Assembly: GCA_047967505.1 (NCBI GenBank)
Contig: CM106539.1
Direction: 5' to 3' (one strand)
Source of the DNA: Dipteris shenzhenensis
Taxonomy: Eukaryota; Polypodiophyta; Polypodiopsida; Gleicheniales
Length of the DNA stretch: 64,000 bases
Positions within the stretch are counted from its first letter, which is position 1. Each line of letters opens with the position of its first letter. The position numbers were made by a program, and so were the translations under genes. The notes under the pieces were generated by a model. That model had not been told where the DNA came from and did not search any database. It saw only the letters and a program-made list of their open reading frames with translations. This document shows positions 11,143 to 23,203 of the stretch, one piece after another.

Positions 11143-11278
11143 CTACAAGCATGGCACATCGAATTTTGAAGTTGCACTAGTAAGGAGTTTATCCATTTCA
11201 CCAGCCACACTCGGATCTACATTAAATTTCCTGTTGTTCAATGGATTTAAAAGGTAACGGCCTTCTTTAGCATCTACT
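11143..11278 (-). other. Possible terminal coding exon, unknown gene
   Basis: On the minus strand an acceptor-like TTTCAAG is followed by an open stretch encoding about 45 residues, beginning VDAKEGRYLLNPLNNRK and ending in CL and a TAG stop (11143-11145). The composition is protein-like, unlike the neighbouring AT-rich frames. No family was recognised and no partner exon could be joined, so this remains a hypothesis. It lies on the same strand as the duplicated exons at 13148 and 14370. Confidence 0.2.
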
Positions 11279-11879
11279 CTTGAAAGCGTTGTGTATCTGA
11301 TCATAATATTGACCAAGATTATGCATATATGCGATTTTGAAGAAATTAAAAAATCCATAAAATAGTAAATTGGTCACCCCAAATGCCACACCATGTGTTG
11401 TTGGAATAGCCATTCATTCAAGTTACTTATCTTCACAGGTCTAGACTCCATGCAATCAACATATAAATTCTAAATACAAACATGTTTCTAGATAATGCTC
11501 ATCATTATTGTGCAAGCATACTACAAATTTTTGAGCTACTGCAACTCAAAGCTCCTTGAATGTCACATTTTCTTGTATTAAAGATCTTACTGTTTCAAAA
11601 AAACAACCACCCACTATGTATTCGTAACTGCCTATATGGTATAGCCCTTGTTTTTGCAACACAACATAATTGTTTTCTACATCCATTGGAAAAAATTGTA
11701 TTTTAAAAAATTTGGCTTTTGCTTTTTCTTTTATTTCAAGTAATTTGGTTCTATGTTAAGCACACCACTATGCCATGCATACAATTATCCAACATGAAAT
11801 GGATTATCTTTATCAAAAGCCATAGCATGAAGATTTAATATTGCTCAAGAAAATATGGCAATGAAACTTCTTTTGGGTT

Positions 11880-12290
11880 TTCAAATGCATACAACACATA
11901 GCATCGCTTTGGAATCTGCAAATTTAGGAAACCACTTTTTGAACTAGTTAAGCAAATGGCTTCTTTCACTGTGTATAAATTTGCAAAGTTGCTTTCCTTT
12001 GCAGCACATAGTTTTTCCAAATAGCTCTATGAGTTGTTCAAGCAGCAATTTTTTAAGCTTTCATATAGATTTGGGAAATTATTTTTTGAATTTGCCAAGT
12101 AGTAGATTTTCTTGCAGTATATAGATTTGCAAACTAGCTTTTTTTTTGGCAATGGATAGATTTTCAAAATAGCTTTTCTCAGTTGCCTAAGCTCCAACCT
12201 TCTCAATGACATATAGTGTTGCTTAGTAACTATTCTTGTCAATCAAGCAATAGCTTTCAAACTAGATTCTTCTTCAGTGCCAATGTTCTG
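11880..12290. repeat. Degenerate minisatellite-like region
   Basis: Motifs such as ATAGATTTGCAAA, TTTTGGCAA and AGCTTTT/AGCTTCTT recur at irregular 35-70 bp spacing. The repeats are too diverged to set a clean period by eye. No gene is seen in 11360-13140. Confidence 0.35.
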
Positions 12291-13147
12291 TGTGTGTCAT
12301 CATTCAAAGTTTGTCAATGCCATATTTAGGTAGTTAACAAGTTCCTAGATGTCAGATTGAACTGCGCATCAACACATATGGAGCTAATTTGCCACCAGAA
12401 TAGCTTTTTATTCTTTTTGAAGTATTCATCAATAGAAGTAGTTATTCCTAGTAGAGGAGATATCCAATTTCCTTGATATTTGCTCAAACTTCGAGACCAT
12501 TCCCTAGCTCAATTGCTGTACCCATGCAATTCATGTTCTTTGGCTCCACGTGATGGTTGCAACACATGCAATTGTAGGTACTCTTGCTAATTCTTTGTAA
12601 GCATATTCGTGTTTTGCAAATTGAACTTGCATTGGAAAATGGATGAGTAGTTTGTATGAATGTTAGCTTACCACGTACTTACAAAAATAGAGCATTATGG
12701 TAGGAAATGCCCATGTGTTAGATTCTGGCAGAGCTACAAATCCATCAAATTTTGCCAAGCACTACACAAAACACCATGGTATATTTTCACTTACAAATTC
12801 ACTACTGTTGTATTGAATCTAGTAGTACTGGCGTAAACTTTAGTGAGCCTCTAAATAGTGGATGCACTAGTTACCAAATCCACTATCAAAAAGCTTGCAA
12901 ACTGCAATTGTTCTTACTAGCATGCTTTCAAGATGCTACATTTTTTATCACATAAATAGCAAGGAAGCCATCGTTCAATGCATTTAGCATTTCAATTTTC
13001 ACATGCTTGTGTTTGCCATATAAATATCAATTGCACAAATAAAAGAGAAGGAAGGAGAAAAGAGCAAGGGAAAAGAAAAGGGAGCTTGCATTAGCTCTAC
13101 TGTCTCATTAGATTGCTAAAAATCAATATTACAAGAAAGCTACTTAC

Positions 13148-13333
13148 AATTGAGCAATCATCTATGCCTGTGCCATCAGCAACAATAGCATGTGCATCAC
13201 TACTTTGCAACAATCCCGCAATTGACTTATTCTCAAGGAATGTTAATTCAATTTTGCATGCTGGTTGCAATGTGATTATTGTGCTTCCTGTTACTTTCAA
13301 GGTTAGCGTCAAGTCTCCTTTCTCCAATTTAGG
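13148..13333 (-). CDS. Exon-like block, 62 codons, unit 1
   Basis: On the minus strand an AG at 13334-13335 precedes an open 186-bp block that ends at a consensus GTAAGT donor (13147 leftwards). It is phase 0 at both ends. The peptide begins PKLEKGDLTLTLKVTGS and continues through IELTFLENKSIAGLLQSSDA, ending near DDCSI. The unit 2 copy keeps the frame and the donor despite many substitutions and one 3-bp indel. That is the pattern expected of a coding exon. I do not recognise the family. Flanking exons were not found, so this may be an exon of an undetected gene or a captured gene fragment multiplied with the repeat. Confidence 0.4.
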
Positions 13334-14212
13334 CTTTTTAATGGCAATCCAAAAATTTTCAACCCTTATATAGTTATTTGCCTAATTATATAGCTTTTAA
13401 CCCTTATATAGTTATCTGGCCTAATTACTTTCTCATGCTTACCAATAAGATTTTTGTAAATCTACAGTGTAACTGTTGTAAGACCATGCTTTTCTATTAA
13501 AGTTTCTCTCCATATTCAAGGTTGGGACATGAACGATAGGGGTTATGGTATCATTGGTCCAATGCAGAGCCTCTTCCAGGAAATCATGTCGAGCAATGCC
13601 CACAAATAGTCAACCATGTGTTATTTTTACTTTATACTGCCACTGTCTCACTGATCACCTATTCACCTATGACATTGGGCCAGATTTTGCTTTGTACTTT
13701 GATGACACATGATGCTAGGGATGATGGGTAGGCTCATATTGATTATGTTCTATGGCTCCATATTGATGTACTTATGGCTATGTAGCATGTAGCATGAGTG
13801 TTGATGCTAGTTTAATAGCTCCACTCTTTCAGCATGTTTGTGTCAAGCTTCCCATAGTCTCATAGACCCATGATCGATCTTCTAAAGACTTTGATAAACT
13901 TTCTTTCTTTCTTATGGGATACGTTGAGTTCTTATTCATGGGATGCGGCGAGTTCTTATTCATGTCATACATACTGTAACAATTTAAAATTAAACCCTTA
14001 AATATAACTCACTGCATGTTCGGAATGAGTGAAAAATTTAGGTGAGCAACTGCAGTTTTTAAAGTACTGCTCATAATTTAGGTGAGCGCGATGGCCCCTT
14101 TACTCAATCATGCACTATTTTTTTCCCCTGATCATAGTATGGGTATGATGTGACCTAAAAAACCAAGGACTACAAAAATTTCCATTGCAGGGGGGGTTTA
14201 GGGTTATATATA

Positions 14213-14256
14213 TGGTTGTATGTATATATATATATATATATATATACATATAGCAA

Positions 14257-14292
<36 letters not shown>

Positions 14293-14340
14293 CATAGACA
14301 GAGATAGAGACAGAGATAGAGACAGAGACAAAGAGAGGGG
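14213..14340. repeat. Compound (TA)n(GA/GACA)n microsatellite, unit 1
   Basis: TA units from about 14213 to 14252 run into GA units, then GACAGA/GATAGA units, ending in GGGGGGG. It marks the end of the first tandem unit. Confidence 0.9.
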
Positions 14341-14369
14341 GGGGATATATGCTTCGATAAGCCACTTAC

Positions 14370-14558
14370 AATTGAGCAATTATCTATGCCTATGCCATCA
14401 ACAACAACAATAGCATATGCATCACTACTTTGCAACAATCCCGCAATCGACCTATCCTCATGGAATGTTAATTCAATCTTGCATGTTGGTTGCAATGTCA
14501 TTATTGTGCTTCCTGTTACTTTCAAAGTTAGCACTGAGTCTCCTTTCTCCAATTTAGG
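14370..14558 (-). CDS. Exon-like block, 63 codons, unit 2
   Basis: This is the second copy of the 13148-13333 block: acceptor AG at 14559-14560, donor GTAAGT from 14369 leftwards, 189 bp, phase 0-0. The peptide starts PKLEKGDSVLTLKVTGS and includes CKIELTFHEDRSIAGLLQSS. It differs from unit 1 by conservative changes and one extra codon (VVVDG against VADG). No stop interrupts it. A ~30-bp relic of a third copy lies at 15717-15747. Function unknown. Confidence 0.4.
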
Positions 14559-15415
14559 CTTTTCAAAAGTTTTCAATGCTTATATAGTTACCTAGCCTAA
14601 TTATTTCTCATGCTTACCAATAAGGTCTTTATAAATCTACAGTGTAATTGTTGTAAGACCATGCTTTTCTATTAAATTTTCTCTCCATGTTCAAGGTTGG
14701 GACACGACCGATAGGGGTTGTGGTATCATTTGTCGAATGCAGAGCCTCTTCTAGGATATCATGTCAAGTAATGCCCACAGATAGTCGAACATGTGTTATT
14801 TTTTACTTTATACTACCATTGTCTCACCGATCACCTATGACATTGGGCTAGATTTTGCTTTGTACTTTGATGACACATGATGCTAGGGATGATGGGTAGG
14901 CTCATATTGCTGATGTTCTATGGCTCCATATTGATGTACTTATGGCTATGTAGCATGTAGTATGAGTGTTGCTACTAGTTTAATAGCTCCACTCTTTCAG
15001 TCAAGCTTCTCATAGTCTCGTAGTCCCATGATCAGTCTTCTGAAGACTTTGATAAACTTTATTTATTTCTTTCTTTCTTATGGGATACAACGAGTTCTTA
15101 TTCATGGGATACGGCGAGTTCTTATTCATGTCATACATATTGTAACAAAGTAAAATTAAACCCTTGAATATAACTCACTGCATGTTCGAAATGAGTGAAA
15201 AATTTAGGCGAGTGGCTATAGGTTTGGTGAGCAAACCTAGGTGAGTAGTTGCAGTTTTAGGTGAGTAGTTGCAGTTTTTAAAGTACTTTTCATAATATAG
15301 GTGAGTGAGGACCCTTTACTCAATTGTGCACTATTTTTTTCCCTTGATCATAGTATGGGTATGATGTGCCCTAAAAAACCCAGGACTACAAAAATTTCCA
15401 TTGCAAGGGGTTAGG

Positions 15416-15443
15416 GTTATATATATGGTTGTATATATATATA

Positions 15444-15486
<43 letters not shown>

Positions 15487-15610
15487 GTATATATATATAT
15501 ATATATGTATGTATATATATATATATATATGTATGTATATATATATATATATATATATATGTATCTATATATATATATATATATGTATGTATATATATAT
15601 ATATATAGCA

Positions 15611-15641
<31 letters not shown>

Positions 15642-15690
15642 CAGAGAGACAGAGAGACAGAGACAAAGATAGAGACAAAGAGAGGGGGGG
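15416..15690. repeat. Compound (TA/TATG)n(GA)n microsatellite, unit 2
   Basis: About 190 bp of TA units with scattered GTATG interruptions, then (GA)n and (GACA)n ending in GGGGGGG. Same position in its unit as 14213-14340, but longer. Confidence 0.9.
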
Positions 15691-15743
15691 CGTATATGCT
15701 TCGATAAGCAGCTTACAATTGAGCAATTATCTATGCCTATGCC

Positions 15744-15747
15744 ATAG

Positions 15748-15811
<64 letters not shown>
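15744..15811. repeat. (ATAC)n-(TA)n-(GT)n microsatellite
   Basis: GACATACATAC units, a short TA run, then about 15 TG units. It interrupts the third tandem copy. Confidence 0.9.
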
Positions 15812-15813
<2 letters not shown>

Positions 15814-15954
15814 TTCTAACTATCTAGCTATATGTTATAATAATCAATTACTTTTTGTAAAGCAAGCCACACAGACCATATTGTAAAATCAAGGATCATT
15901 GAAAAGACATACCAAATCTATCTTTATCTCTATTTATTTATTTATTTGTTTATT

Positions 15955-16013
15955 ATATTTATATGTATGTATATGTATATGTAGATGTATATACATATAC
16001 ATATACATATATG

Positions 16014-16045
<32 letters not shown>

Positions 16046-16046
16046 G
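15955..16046. repeat. TA/TATG-rich microsatellite
   Basis: Alternating TATATG/TACATA units with a final (TA)n. No gene is recognisable in the following 16047-17682. Confidence 0.85.
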
Positions 16047-17682
16047 TATACCCAATGAAACATGTTTGGCAACCTTAACATTGGTGGCCCATTGGTCATG
16101 GTGTTGAGATACTTCAAAGAAATGCACACTACCCTCTATGTAGTAGCAAGATTTACAAGACCTTGATAGTATCCAACCCAGATAGAATATGTCTATTGCA
16201 ATAGACCAAGGCCTTTGCGTTGTCCGTTTGTAACTCAGATGGTAGTCAATGCTTCTTAGAAGGCCTCTCTCTATTTGCCTCTATTCTTTTGCAAGACTCT
16301 ATATTTGATTCTCCTGAATACCTAGGTAATAGGTTCCCCTTAGAATTGTCCACACCCAAATCACAAATACCAACTCATTTGCTTGTCAAGTGCATAGTTT
16401 AGCAAAACATTTCCATTGTGTAATTCATATTGCTACCCTTGCTTATAAAGAGCTTGCAAGACCAAACAAAGGTCAAAAGAAAGTTTTGGTACAAAAGCAA
16501 TAGTTTTGCTTATGTTCGAAGAACTCTAGCTCTGCATCTAATGCAAAGCTAGAATTCATAGAAGTTTCTCATATTTTATAGAACATACCTATGAAATGTC
16601 CCTCCATTTAAGTACACCATCATAAATTCCCAATGCACAGAGCTTATTGACATGGCAAGAACTAGTACTAATACACTATGCTTCAATTGCATAGTTGCGT
16701 CCTTCATAAAACTCGTCAACTTTGCATTTGCTGTGCCATTGAAAGCTTTTGTGACAAGATATCTTGTACTCTCATAACCCCTTGTATTTTAGCTAGGAAG
16801 GTTTGGCCTTCAAAACCAAAACCAATTTTCTTATCAAGTAGTACTTCATATCTCTACACAATGCCTTGCTTAAAAGCATCTAGCAAAGTATCATCTAGCT
16901 CAAGATTATGAATCATTCTATTGCCCATGCAAGAAACAACTGAGATCACCTCTCGATGCACATGAACAAAGAGTGTCTTCCATTCACACATAGCATTGTT
17001 TGCATCCATACCTACACATATGTCATATAATGCACACCAAAGGCTTAGAAAAAACCCAAAAAACATCGAAGAATAGCGTAATCAAACCATGACCATGCTT
17101 TAAAAAACACCTTTATCATTTTTTTTTTCCCTTTTTGCCCCCAAAAGAAGATGATAGCATTAGCAACATAAAATAGCACATGTGATCCCACAAATGCCAA
17201 AAAGAAGAACCACTAGCCTATGAACATCATTAAAGCAATAGCACACAACTATGAAATCCTCTTGACTAATCCAAAGAATTTCCACAATAGTAGCCACAAA
17301 CAATGTAATCAAACACACTTGCATGACTAAAGCAAAGCAATGATCTTATACAATGCAAGTATATATATCCTTGTTACAAGAAACAAGATTATTTTTTTCA
17401 AGTACCTATAGCTGACTCTCATAGTTCCAAAACTTTTGTATTCTCAGGGAATTGCAAAGGTCCCATATTCTAATGCTAGAACCCTATCACTAGCACATAT
17501 CTACTGCTACAGAAGAACCTAAGCTTTTGCTTTGGTACATGTGGAACAAGCTCTTTTTGGGAATTCACAAAGGTAGGTGGTCCCATCCTACATATTTATC
17601 ACTAATGTCTACTATCTTGACAACCCCAAGGTGGCACATACCTGCTATTATCTGTTACAGAAGTGATATGAATCAGATACCA

Positions 17683-17927
17683 TGCACAGCAAGGGAGAGA
17701 AAGATGTAGGATGCCTTCTTCTTATTCTTCTAAATGAGAATCTCACAAAATACAACATAAAATAAGTGTGCCATATATGTGTGGCACTAGAACACCAACA
17801 CAACTACATCTAGAATGCTTGCAAGATAAGATAAGTTGCATGTCTCACTTATTGGCCACCACTGGTGTGCTTCGCCTATTAGTGATGAGCAAGCGGATAG
17901 AGATGTGTGTCTATATACATCTCAACA
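17683..17927 (-). repeat. Copia LTR at an element junction
   Basis: On the minus strand this 245-bp block runs TGTTGAGATG...CTGTGCA. Directly 5' of it is a purine-rich tract (TTGATGGTGGAAAG) and the RNase H end of a copia pol. Directly 3' is a PBS-like TGGTATCTGATTC. So a single LTR sits between the 3' end of one element and the 5' leader of another, as in tandem elements sharing an LTR. Confidence 0.5.
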
Positions 17928-19636
17928 CTTTCCACCATCAATCTCAAGTCACAAGGAGGACGAGTTCTTAGGCTTGCACTGCTCAAGCAATGCACTCCCA
18001 TAAGCAAAAGTAGTCAAGCTTCTCACAAGGCAATGCCTTTGTGAATATGTTTGCAATCTCCTCATTAATAGACACATGTTGTCTACCTCTCCACTGTGAG
18101 GATATTCTCTCAAATGAAATGGTAGTGGATCTCTATGTGTTTTATGTGAGCATGAAACGTTGGATTATTATCTAGCATGATACTACTAATATTATTGCAA
18201 TAAAGAGGTATCGAAACCACCAAATCATAGCCAATCTATGCTAGAAAACTACATAACTAGATGACCTCATATTCTACAACTGCTACCCCTCTGTATTCAG
18301 CCTTTATAGAAGAAAATGCAATGGGGGGGGCTATTTCTTTGAAGACCATGACATTGTAGCCCCTGTGAAATTGGATACACATCCTAATGTAGATTTCCTA
18401 TCATCTAGACTACCTATCCAAACAGCTTCTATTAGTGCATAAAGATTGAGCTCTACAAGCCCTATAGTGCAAACCATATCCAAGTATATGCCTAACATAC
18501 TGCATGATCCTACAAATTGTATCCACATGTGGCTTCCTGGGTGACTGCATTAGCTCTATAGTGCAAACCCTATTCGAGTGTATGCTTGACAAACTGCATG
18601 ATCCTTTGAATTGCATCCAAGTGTGGCTTCTTAGGTGACTGCATAAACTAGCTAACTACTCTAATTGTATAACTAAGATGTAGATGAGTAATGGTAAGGT
18701 AAATCAAGCTTCCTACCACTCTCCAATACATATTCATATCTTTTATCTCATCACCCATATGTGCTAACAACCTAGGATTTGGATCAAGTAGTGCATTCAT
18801 GGGCTTGTATGCAGTCATGTCATGCTTTGCAAGCATGTCTAAAGCATAATGACACCGTAACATCCATGTCTCATCACCTTTCTTAATGACCTCCATGCCA
18901 AAAAAAAATGCAGCTCTCCACAATCTTTCATCTCAAACTCAGCCTCTTGCAACTGAGCTTTCACTTGAACTATTAGCTACTCATCATTTCTATAGCTATG
19001 AGATCATCCATATACAGAAAGATCAGCACTTTGTCACACCCCCTAGCTAATGCAAAGAGAGATCGATCGGTTGGACATGCATAAAAATCCAACTCCTACA
19101 AATAAGTAGTAATGTGACCATGCCAAGCTCGTGGTATTTGCTTCAACCCATATATTGCCTTCCCGCAATCTACATACTCTCTACACAGATATCTGACATC
19201 CTCATAACTTGGTGGTTACTGCATATAAACCTCTTCCAATAACTCTCTGTGGATATTTGACATCCGCATAACCCAGTGGCTACACAATCTACTGCATATA
19301 AATCTCTTCTAATAACTCTCCATTCAAAATTGCATTCTTGACACCCATCTGATGCATTTTCTAACCATTAGTTGTAGCTAATGCAACCACAACCCAAATT
19401 GTTATCATCTTGGCCACTGGGCTAAAAGTATCTTCATAATCGATGCCATATTATTGAGCATACCCTTTAGCAACTAAACAAGCCTTGTACCTCTCACCCT
19501 CCCATTTGCATTATGCTTCACCTTGTAAACCCATTTGCAACTTATGACATTCTTGCTTTCAGGAAAGTCAATAAGTGACCATGTCTCCTACTGCTCTAAG
19601 GCATGCATCTCCTCATCCATGGCTTGTATCCAATGT
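17928..19636 (-). pseudogene. Copia RT-RNase H, decayed, cut by CACTA
   Basis: Minus-strand fragments follow copia order: WIQAMDEEMHALEQ and CKWVYKVKHNANG (RT start, near 19500-19636); ALDMLAKHDMTAYKPMNALL and VVGSLIYLTITHLHLSY (18650-18850); SLDDRKSTLGCVSNF and SWSSKK (RNase H, 18331-18420); IFTKALPCEKLDYF (C-terminus, near 17990-18040). Stops and frame changes lie throughout, and the YVDD region near 19010 is broken. The upstream end is cut at WIQ by the CACTA terminus at 19637. Integrase and gag are not seen on the far side of the CACTA element. Confidence 0.75.
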
Positions 19637-19724
19637 CACTACTACACATGGCCCTTGTTCTAATGATTAAGCACCGATGTTTAGCATGCATGGCACGCTA
19701 ATCATCGGTACGTACGATGGGATT

Positions 19725-19925
19725 AAAAATGTCGATATATATTGACCTTTGACAGAAGTGTTAATGGTCGGTATATAATAACTCATAAGGTCAATATATA
19801 CTGACTCTAATGGTCAGTATATACCGACCAATGACAGAAGTGTAATGGTCGGTGTATACCGACTCTAAGAAGCTTTCCTATACCGACCTTTAACAAAGAG
19901 TGTTTTCCCTATATGAACCTTTAAC
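19725..19925. repeat. CACTA subterminal repeats
   Basis: GGTCGGTATATA/TATACCGACC motifs occur about six times in both orientations, with the phrase TGACAGAAGTGT at least twice. In CACTA elements such arrays bind the element-encoded TNPA-type protein. Confidence 0.7.
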
Positions 19926-20079
19926 AGAGAGTGTTTCCCAATGACAAAAAAAATTTCTTTTCATACATGTTTGATCCTTTGAAAGAATAAAAATACAACA
20001 GCATGTACATCAAGTTTGAAGCTCATATATTCATGTCAAGTTTTTAAAAAATCAATCAAGAGCATTTACATCAATAGCT

Positions 20080-23072
20080 TCACAAACCCTGCATGCCAAA
20101 CAAGTCTATCTCCAACTCTATACCTAGTTGATCTCCTATATCATCATTGTACTCTGGCATCATACGTTCACCTAAGACTTGATCTTGTAGTTCCCCTTCT
20201 TCAATAAAGTCGGGTGATTCTTGATCGTCATCTTCTTCCTCAATATCATGATCTCCATCTTCCTCCTGTAAAATGTCATTATGTGCATTTTCTTCTTGGC
20301 TCATATTGTGATCTTCATCTTCTTTGCTAGATCCATCTGGATCAATTGGATCCAGCATTGATAGTGGCATCTCCGTATCCACATCTCTATCTTCAAAAAT
20401 CTGTTTACTTCGTGGTGCAACTTGGATCACGTACCACCTTCTTGGATCAGAATGATCCAGATGGAAAACCACCTATATTGAAGATGGAAATGCCATCAAT
20501 TATATGAATTTATTCTTAAGTAGATACGAACATGTACCAATTGATCTTTAAAAATGAAAGCATTCAATTAATTAAATCATTAGTACGCACCTGCTCACAA
20601 TGCTCGAGAAGAACAAAAGTATCACTTTCATCGGTCCAGAGTTTTGTGGAGTCTATTGTAAAGAAACCACTACTGTCTTTCCTCACTGTAGCATGGGGAC
20701 CGTGTAAATATTTCTAAATTATTTTACATCAAGAATGAAAATAGTAAATCATCTAAAATGAATTTCATAGATTTTGTGTATGGTCCCACAATAATCCAAC
20801 TACGAGGAGAGAAGATTGATATTCGAAGCACTTGCTCTGCTATCTTGTGTGAAGTTAATCATGACTCCACAATCATATGTGACTCTCTTTGAATCGATGC
20901 ATTCCATGCAAAAATGTCATCCATATGACCATAATGCACTATACTTTTTGTACTGCAAAAGAGCATTATTAAAACAATGAGGATGCATATATTTTATTGC
21001 ATATATTGCCACAACTAACTTAATTATGTCAAGAGGTAAGAAACTTACATGCATCATACATCCAGATGAAAACTCTCGCTCACGCTCATTTATTGTCTCT
21101 CCATCATGTTTGGCTTTATGTAGAGCCAGTTGTAGCCAATCAAGTGACATGTGAGTGGGGAGAAGGGCGAGATCTAGTGGATATGGTTGCACTCGCCTGT
21201 GCATGACTATGAATCTCATCCTTGGATTTATTCTTTATGCTTTGGCCGCTTCATATCTCTCAATCCACATGCATCTCCTTAATTGAGGATATAAAACTTA
21301 TTGAATTTCTCCATTTGCTCTTTGTTCATCTTTCTTTCAATCCCTTTTCCTTGGGGAACCTTGCCAATGATGTGATCATCCTTGTTATGCCAAGCCTACA
21401 GCATATTGGGATCCATGGATGCAAGAAACTCCATGATCATCATCCTTGTTATGCCAAGCCTACAGCATATTGGATACTAATGACTCTTCCCTCTGCCATG
21501 CTTGCTTCCGGTCTTGCTCTCTGACTTACAAATCCCTTCAAAGTTTTCATAAACCGTTCGAGAAAAAACATCCACTGACTATGAATGGTACTTGCAATGG
21601 CCACCTCATCAATTATGTGCACAAGCAAGTGCACTTGAGTTGTCATAATGCTCAAGGGAAAGTGCTTCTCAAGCAAGCACATGGCTTCGATGGAGTCCAC
21701 CCTAGCCTTCTCGATGTTTGTTATGGAGATCTCTTTTTGAGATATCCACCTATTTCACATGCCCATGTAAGATTCATAATCTTTCTATAGATTATTCAAC
21801 TTAAATTGAAGAAAATGTAATCAATGTGAGTTGATAGTAAGCATACCTGACAATACCAATGATCTTAAATATAGCATTTCTAACATCTTCTTGTAAACAC
21901 CCTTTCACTGTCATTGGGAGGATAAACTATCCAAGCAACAAACAAGTCATGTCAAAAATATATCATAATTATACCAATATAACGCGTAACGATTATCAGT
22001 ACACTAGTCCTATAGCTTAGAATACCTGTAATACCTTGTGCCAATCATGGGATTTGAGCACACTAAGCTTATTATCCTTTGAAAATGCTCCTTTCAAAAG
22101 CAATGCATGTACCCTATTGGTGTTCAAAAAGAGGCAATGTCCACCTTGACCACTGTCTCCTCTCTCTTGGGAGAGGATCCATGCTACTTTCGAGAGGACA
22201 ACTTTATGATTATGCACTTGGGGCCACAAATGAGGCATCCTATCCATAGCTTGCAAGTCTTCTCACACTCCTCTCAAGTCTTTGACACCAAGTGTGCCCA
22301 TATAGTAGCCCCCACATTCTTGAATATATGCATGGAATCCAAGAGATGATCAGTTTGTAACTGACCCCAATAAGGAAGCTCGTGAAAGATGAATAGCCTC
22401 TTCATACCAAGAGGAGGATCCTCTCCATTCTCCCTCCAAGCCTGAATCCAGTCAGTTGCCTTCTCGTTGCCTTCAAAGATGGTGGTGATGGATCAAGCTA
22501 GCCTTTACGCGCAAGATGGTCCAATGGAAGGTACCTTCATAAACCATTTTCCTCATATGTTTGGAGTGTCATGCAAGTGTACTCAAACCCTTCCCACAAA
22601 TAGTACAAGCATGGTACCCACTTATTGCAAGTTCTGCATGCATGCATGAATGTGTTAGTATAAGACATGCCCTAGAAAGAGAGTCATAAAAGTATCATTA
22701 TACATGTAAAGGCACAACCACGTACCTGTGCACTCTCCATATCCTGGGTAGTCATGCATGGTCCAAATCAAAGATTCCCCTGACCAAAATGTCATTGGTA
22801 TGTCTAGGAGCTTTGGAAATATCACAAACCTATATGCCTCTCCATAAGATCTGTAACTCCTCTATCAAAGGTGCCATGTATACATCCATATTTTTGGCCT
22901 TGTACTTCCCTGGCACAAGTAGTGTAGGCATGAGGTGTCCCTTCATTATTGTTAGCCATGGTGGGATATTGTAATTCACCAAGACTATAGGCCATGTCGA
23001 CCAAGATGTCGAGCATAACGCAAAAGGGTTCACATCATCCATGGCGAGCCCAAGGATGTACTTGCATAGCAA
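20080..23072 (-). pseudogene. CACTA TNP2-type transposase pieces
   Basis: Minus-strand pieces follow TNP2 order. LGLAMDDVNPFALCSTSWS plus IPPWLTIMKGHLMPTLLVPG (22830-23072) is the core transposase_21 segment. WTMHDYPGYGECTG (near 22740-22780, followed by GTACGT) matches the conserved DFPAYG.LSG block. GYHACTICGKG (near 22600) is the next exon-like block. IHSQWMFFLERFMKTLKGFV with ARPEASMAEG (21449-21640) is the DUF4218 domain. A Glu/Asp-rich tail with RRWYVIQVAPRSK occupies 20080-20472. Introns seem to separate the pieces, and stops or shifts occur inside them. The element probably no longer makes transposase. Confidence 0.7.
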
Positions 23073-23203
23073 TAATCAAATGTAGCACCATGGCTCTTTT
23101 GTGTGTGAGTATGATGAGTTTCATTTTATGCAATGAACCTTATATGGATTCTTGCATTGAATGGTATGCTTTTTGTTCAAGGTCTTGTTTTCTCACCACT
23201 TAG

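Larger units (their letters stand above)
13143..15747. repeat. Tandem duplication, units ~1.22 and ~1.35 kb
   Basis: The string CTTACAATTGAGCAAT begins copies at 13143, 14365 and 15712. Units 1 and 2 match along their length: the same exon-like block, then the block around AGAGCCTCTTC (near 13566 and 14741), then CATTGGGC...GATTTTGC, then ending in a TA/GA microsatellite. The third copy stops after about 35 bp at a GACATACATAC repeat. The length difference is mostly microsatellite expansion in unit 2. Confidence 0.85.
19637..23203 (-). mobile_element. CACTA (En/Spm) DNA transposon, right end not located
   Basis: The left end begins CACTACTACACATGGCCC exactly where the copia reading stops. 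Subterminal repeats follow at once, and further in lies a TNP2-type transposase on the minus strand. CACTA elements move by cut-and-paste and make 3-bp target duplications (here TGT would be the left copy). I could not find a matching right terminus. The only TAGTAGTG candidate (24836-24843) lacks subterminal repeats and a matching TGT. The right boundary given is where transposase similarity stops, not a true end. Confidence 0.65.

Noticed and set aside
13097-15767. CRISPR-like or satellite array
   Set aside because: Only two and a bit copies of a >1.2-kb unit; no short repeat-spacer structure.
15401-15886. 161-codon Tyr-Ile/Arg-Glu frame
   Set aside because: Translation of TA and GA microsatellites.
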